A DNA stretch of 7,623 nucleotides. Origin: an uncultured Pseudorhodobacter sp. (GTDB lineage: Bacteria > Pseudomonadota > Alphaproteobacteria > Rhodobacterales > Rhodobacteraceae). The position numbers and the translations under genes are program-made. This document shows, one piece after another, positions 4,969 through 7,623 of this stretch. The stretch is taken from the NCBI GenBank assembly GCA_945957495.1, contig CAMFLG010000140.1, forward strand, positions 1-7,623, in the 5' to 3' direction. The notes under the pieces were generated by a model, which had not been told where the DNA came from, searched no databases, and saw only the letters and a program-made list of their open reading frames with translations. The stretch's first letter is position 1; every line of letters starts with the position of its first letter.

Positions 4969-6514
4969 CGTGATCCTGATCGGCGGCGGCACCAACGGCC
5001 TCGCCTGCGCTGCCCGCCTGCAAAAGGCGGGCCGCCGCGTGCTGGTGCTGGAATCCCAGTCCGCCCCCGGTGGCGGTGCCTTGGGCCGCAGCTTTGTCCC
5101 CGGCTTCCGCGCCCCCGCCCTTGCCCATATCGCCAACCAGATCGACAGCCGTGTTCTGTCCGGCATGGATCTGGACCGCCACGGCCTGAAACTCGCCGCG
5201 TCGAACCTCACCTCCACCGCGCTGTCGCCCGATGGCAACCATCTGGTGCTGCAAGGCGCGGCTGGGGCCACCCTGACCGGCACCATCTCGGACGCCGACC
5301 GCGCGGCATGGAAGGCGCTGCGCCAGCAGCTTTTGTCCTTCGCCGCCGTCATGGCGCCGTTCAAGCAAATGACCCCGCCCCGTTTGGCCAAGGGCACCAG
5401 CAACGAATACCTGCGGCTGGCCAAGCTTGGCCTTGGCGTGCGCGCCCTTGGCAAGGCCGAATTCCGCGAATTTCTGCGGATGTTCCTGATCAATGCCGCC
5501 GACGTGCTGAATGACGAACTTTCCGACGATCGCCTGAAAGGCCTGCTTGGCTTTGACGCCACCTTGGGCTCCTGGCTTGGCCCGCAATCGCCCAACTCGC
5601 TGATCCTGCTGCTCAACCGTCTTGCGGGCGAGGCTGCGGGCCAAAAGGCCGCCCTTGCCCTGCCCGCAGGCGGCATGGCAGCGGTGGCCGAGGCGATGGC
5701 AAAATCCGCCGTGGCCGCTGGTGTCACCATCCGCAGCAACGCCCCGGTCGCCCAAATCCTGATCGAAGCCGACCGCGCCACCGGCGTCCGCCTGGCCAGC
5801 GGTGAAGAACTGCGCACCGCAACCGTCATTTCGGCCATCAGCCCGAAAACCACCTTCCTGTCCCTCATCGGCCCGCGCCATTTGGACACCGGCTTTACCA
5901 ACCGCATCCGGGCGCAGAAATCGCGCGGTGGGGCGGCGAAACTGCACCTCGCGCTGAAATCCGCGCCGGATTTCCGTGGTGCCGATCTGAAATCCCGCCT
6001 TGTCATCGCGCCAAGCCTGCGCGCAGTCGAAAACGCCTACAACCCGGTGAAATACAACGAGGTGCCAAGGGCCCCGGTGATGGAAATCACTCTGCCCTCT
6101 GCGTTCGAACCCGGCCACGCCCCCGATGGCCAGCACCTGCTTTCCGCCATCGTGCAATTCGCCCCGCATGACCCCAAGGCCGGCCACGACGCCGCCCGGG
6201 CCGAGATGCTGGCGAACTGCATGGCGCAACTGGAAACCTACGCCCCCGGCATCGGCGCTCTTGTCACCCACGCAGAACTGCTGATGCCCTATGACATCGA
6301 GGCGCAGTACGGCATGGTCGGCGGCAACTGGCACCACGGCGAACTTGCCGTCGAACAAATGCTGTTCCTGCGCCCCGTCCCCGGCATGGCGCAATACTCC
6401 ACCCCCATCGGCGGGCTCTGGCTGGCCTCTGCCGGAACCCACCCCGGCGGCGGCATCTCGGGTGCCGCAGGCTGGAACGCCGCAGACCGGATCATCAAGG
6501 AGGGCCGGGCATGA
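4955..6514 (+). CDS. FAD-dependent oxidoreductase, phytoene-dehydrogenase/PYROXD2-like (second paralogue)
   Basis: A 519-residue relative of the preceding gene. GxGxxG is at 10-15 (ILIGGGTNG), Glu33 is the ribose ligand, and GGG is at 39-41. The C-terminal FAD motif is at 487-508, including THPGGG (495-500). The block HGELAVEQMLFLRPVPGMAQY corresponds to QGELTFDQLLFNRPVPGYAQY in the first paralogue, but the middle regions differ strongly, so this is an old duplication with separate roles. Two starts are possible: ATG at 4955 (used here, 14-base overlap with the upstream gene) or GTG at 4946, three residues longer. ATG is preferred on codon grounds; both have weak ribosome sites. The protein is rich in Ala and Leu, with no membrane segment or signal peptide. 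Its function is probably tied to the first flavoprotein, as a second oxidation step or as a partner subunit. Confidence 0.85.
   Translation: MPSFDVILIGGGTNGLACAARLQKAGRRVLVLESQSAPGGGALGRSFVPGFRAPALAHIANQIDSRVLSGMDLDRHGLKLAASNLTSTALSPDGNHLVLQGAAGATLTGTISDADRAAWKALRQQLLSFAAVMAPFKQMTPPRLAKGTSNEYLRLAKLGLGVRALGKAEFREFLRMFLINAADVLNDELSDDRLKGLLGFDATLGSWLGPQSPNSLILLLNRLAGEAAGQKAALALPAGGMAAVAEAMAKSAVAAGVTIRSNAPVAQILIEADRATGVRLASGEELRTATVISAISPKTTFLSLIGPRHLDTGFTNRIRAQKSRGGAAKLHLALKSAPDFRGADLKSRLVIAPSLRAVENAYNPVKYNEVPRAPVMEITLPSAFEPGHAPDGQHLLSAIVQFAPHDPKAGHDAARAEMLANCMAQLETYAPGIGALVTHAELLMPYDIEAQYGMVGGNWHHGELAVEQMLFLRPVPGMAQYSTPIGGLWLASAGTHPGGGISGAAGWNAADRIIKEGRA
6497..6504 (+). promoter_or_regulatory. 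Strong Shine-Dalgarno of the GcvT-like gene
   Basis: AAGGAGGG inside the end of the second oxidoreductase gene, with GGAGG ending seven bases before the ATG at 6511. It is by far the best ribosome site in the operon. It fixes the start of the GcvT-like gene and suggests that protein is made in higher amount than coupling alone would give. Confidence 0.75.
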
Positions 6515-7623
6515 ACGCGGACCCGAAACTGCACTACCTGACGCCGCTGAAACAAACCCCCTTCCACCCCCGCACCGCCGCGCACAACCGGCTGAACGAC
6601 TGGGGCGCCTGGGGCGGCTACACCACCGCATTGTCCTTCGAGGACGATGCGATGGAATACACCGCCATCCGCAACGCCGCCTCAGTCTATGACCTGTGCC
6701 CGATGGTGAAATACCGTATCACTGGCCCGGATGCGACGGATTACCTGAACCGCCTGACCGTGCGCAACGTCGCCAAACTGTCCGTGGGCGGCGTGCATTA
6801 CACCGTCTGGTGCGATGACGCGGGCAAACTGGTGGATGACGGCACGCTGTTTCACCTTGGCGATCAGGATTACCGCATCTGCTGTCAGGAACGCCACCTG
6901 CCATGGCTTCAGGATTCTGCCTTCGGGTTCGACGTGAAGATCATCGAGGAAACCGAGGAAATTGCAGCCATTTCCCTGCAAGGCCCCACCTCTGCCGAAG
7001 TACTGAAAGCCGCAGGTTTCGATGTTTCCACCCTGAAACCCTTCCGCATGGCAAGCTTTCCGCTGCAAACCGGAACCCTGACGATTTCCCGCACCGGCTT
7101 CACCGGCGATCTGGGATACGAGCTGTGGACAACCCCAGATCTCGCCCTGCCCTTGTGGGACCATCTGTTCGCGGCGGGTGCCCTTTATGGCCTGCGCCCC
7201 ATCGGCACCAAGGCCCTGAACCTCGCCCGGATCGAGGCTGGCTTCATCATCACCAACATGGATTTCGTCCCCGCCCATCAGGCCGTGCGCGAAGATCGCA
7301 CCCGCTCGCCGCTTGAAATGGGTCTGGATTGGATGATCGACTGGGAAAAAGGCCATTTCACCGGCCGCCGTGCCCTTCTGGCCGAACGCGACACATCCGC
7401 ATCGAAATGGGCGCTGGTGGGCCTTGATATCGAAGGCAACGTCTCCGCTGAAGGTTCGCTCTTGTATCACAACAAGAAGACCGAGGCTGGCTTCATCACC
7501 GCCGCCGCATGGTCGCCCACCACCAAGCGCAACCTCGCCATCGCCCATGTCGAACAAAGGTACAAGAACAGCGATAACCTCTGGGTCGAAATTTATGCCC
7601 TGCGAGAGCTGCAATATGTCAAA
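6511..7623 (+). CDS. GcvT-like aminomethyl/methyl transferase, folate-binding (3' end cut)
   Basis: The first 371 residues are present and the frame is open at the window edge; relatives are about this size, so little is missing. It belongs to the GcvT/DmdA/sarcosine-dehydrogenase C-domain family, which passes one-carbon units to tetrahydrofolate. Visible family motifs are DDAGKLVDDGTLF (102-114, with Asp109 at the place of the catalytic/folate Asp of T-protein), SLQGPTS (155-161), SRTGFTGDLGYEL (193-205) and LNLARIEAG (236-244). It is not the glycine-cleavage T-protein by context: gcvH and gcvP are absent. It does not look like the DMSP demethylase DmdA either, as its N-terminus (TPFHPRTAAHNRLNDWGAWG, 16-35) differs from DmdA as I recall it. 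It overlaps the preceding stop by four bases (ATGA). Sitting after two flavoproteins, it probably captures methylene or methyl carbon released during substrate oxidation, as the fused domains of dimethylglycine oxidase do. Confidence 0.87.
   Translation, partial: MNADPKLHYLTPLKQTPFHPRTAAHNRLNDWGAWGGYTTALSFEDDAMEYTAIRNAASVYDLCPMVKYRITGPDATDYLNRLTVRNVAKLSVGGVHYTVWCDDAGKLVDDGTLFHLGDQDYRICCQERHLPWLQDSAFGFDVKIIEETEEIAAISLQGPTSAEVLKAAGFDVSTLKPFRMASFPLQTGTLTISRTGFTGDLGYELWTTPDLALPLWDHLFAAGALYGLRPIGTKALNLARIEAGFIITNMDFVPAHQAVREDRTRSPLEMGLDWMIDWEKGHFTGRRALLAERDTSASKWALVGLDIEGNVSAEGSLLYHNKKTEAGFITAAAWSPTTKRNLAIAHVEQRYKNSDNLWVEIYALRELQYVK

Noticed and set aside
3352..6514. Carotenoid desaturases or ketolases
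   Set aside because: The fold is shared, but no phytoene synthase, cyclase or other carotenoid gene is present, and the neighbours are amine and C1 enzymes.
4327..6631. Long minus-strand open frames (559 and 585 residues) opposite the oxidoreductase genes
   Set aside because: They lie antisense to genes with clear FAD motifs, have no recognisable domain and are low-complexity (Arg/Ser/Gly/Ala rich). Such mirror frames are common in high-GC coding DNA.
6682..7614. 310-residue minus-strand frame opposite the GcvT-like gene
   Set aside because: The plus-strand frame has the folate-transferase motifs; the reverse frame has none and is a GC-bias artefact.
6511..7623. Glycine-cleavage T-protein or DMSP demethylase DmdA
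   Set aside because: gcvH/gcvP are absent after it within the visible sequence, and the N-terminal region differs from both as I recall them; only the family fold is shared.

Overview
The window reads as chromosomal DNA of a marine-type alphaproteobacterium, most likely Rhodobacterales (Roseobacter group or a relative). The basis is the high GC content, strong third-position G/C coding, an alphaproteobacterial SdhC N-terminus, and an enzyme cluster of a kind I associate with that group. There is no insertion sequence, CRISPR array, tRNA or rRNA, and nothing suggests recent transfer.

Left part (1-1877, all genes on the minus strand): the 5' end of sdhC (succinate dehydrogenase cytochrome b subunit) runs off the left edge. 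Its 225-base upstream region holds a plausible promoter and a pair of GTGATCAC palindromes whose centres are 21 bp apart. Then come a secreted DUF4344-type zinc metallopeptidase (HELGH motif) and a BetI-like TetR-family regulator.

Centre (1878-2011): a 134-base divergent control region. It holds a -10 box for the regulator gene, a TTGACA -35 box for the rightward operon, and a 16-bp dyad, TTGACAGCACAGTCAA, lying over that -35 box. The dyad resembles the BetI operator as I remember it. Related repeats lie on the regulator side.

Right part (2012-7623, plus strand): a tightly packed operon of four enzymes with overlapping ends (4, 14 and 4 bases). In order they are a class III PLP aminotransferase, two different phytoene-dehydrogenase-like/PYROXD2-like FAD oxidoreductases, and a GcvT-like, probably tetrahydrofolate-dependent, aminomethyl/methyl transferase that runs off the right edge.

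The inferred logic is catabolic. The TetR repressor would respond to a small, probably quaternary or N-methylated amine. The two flavoproteins would oxidise the substrate, the GcvT-like protein would pass a one-carbon unit to tetrahydrofolate, and the aminotransferase would move or remove the amino group. The substrate cannot be read from the sequence. Betaines, N-methyl amino acids and N-methyl-pyridinium compounds such as homarine are candidates. This operon is the part of the window most likely to be an under-described system.
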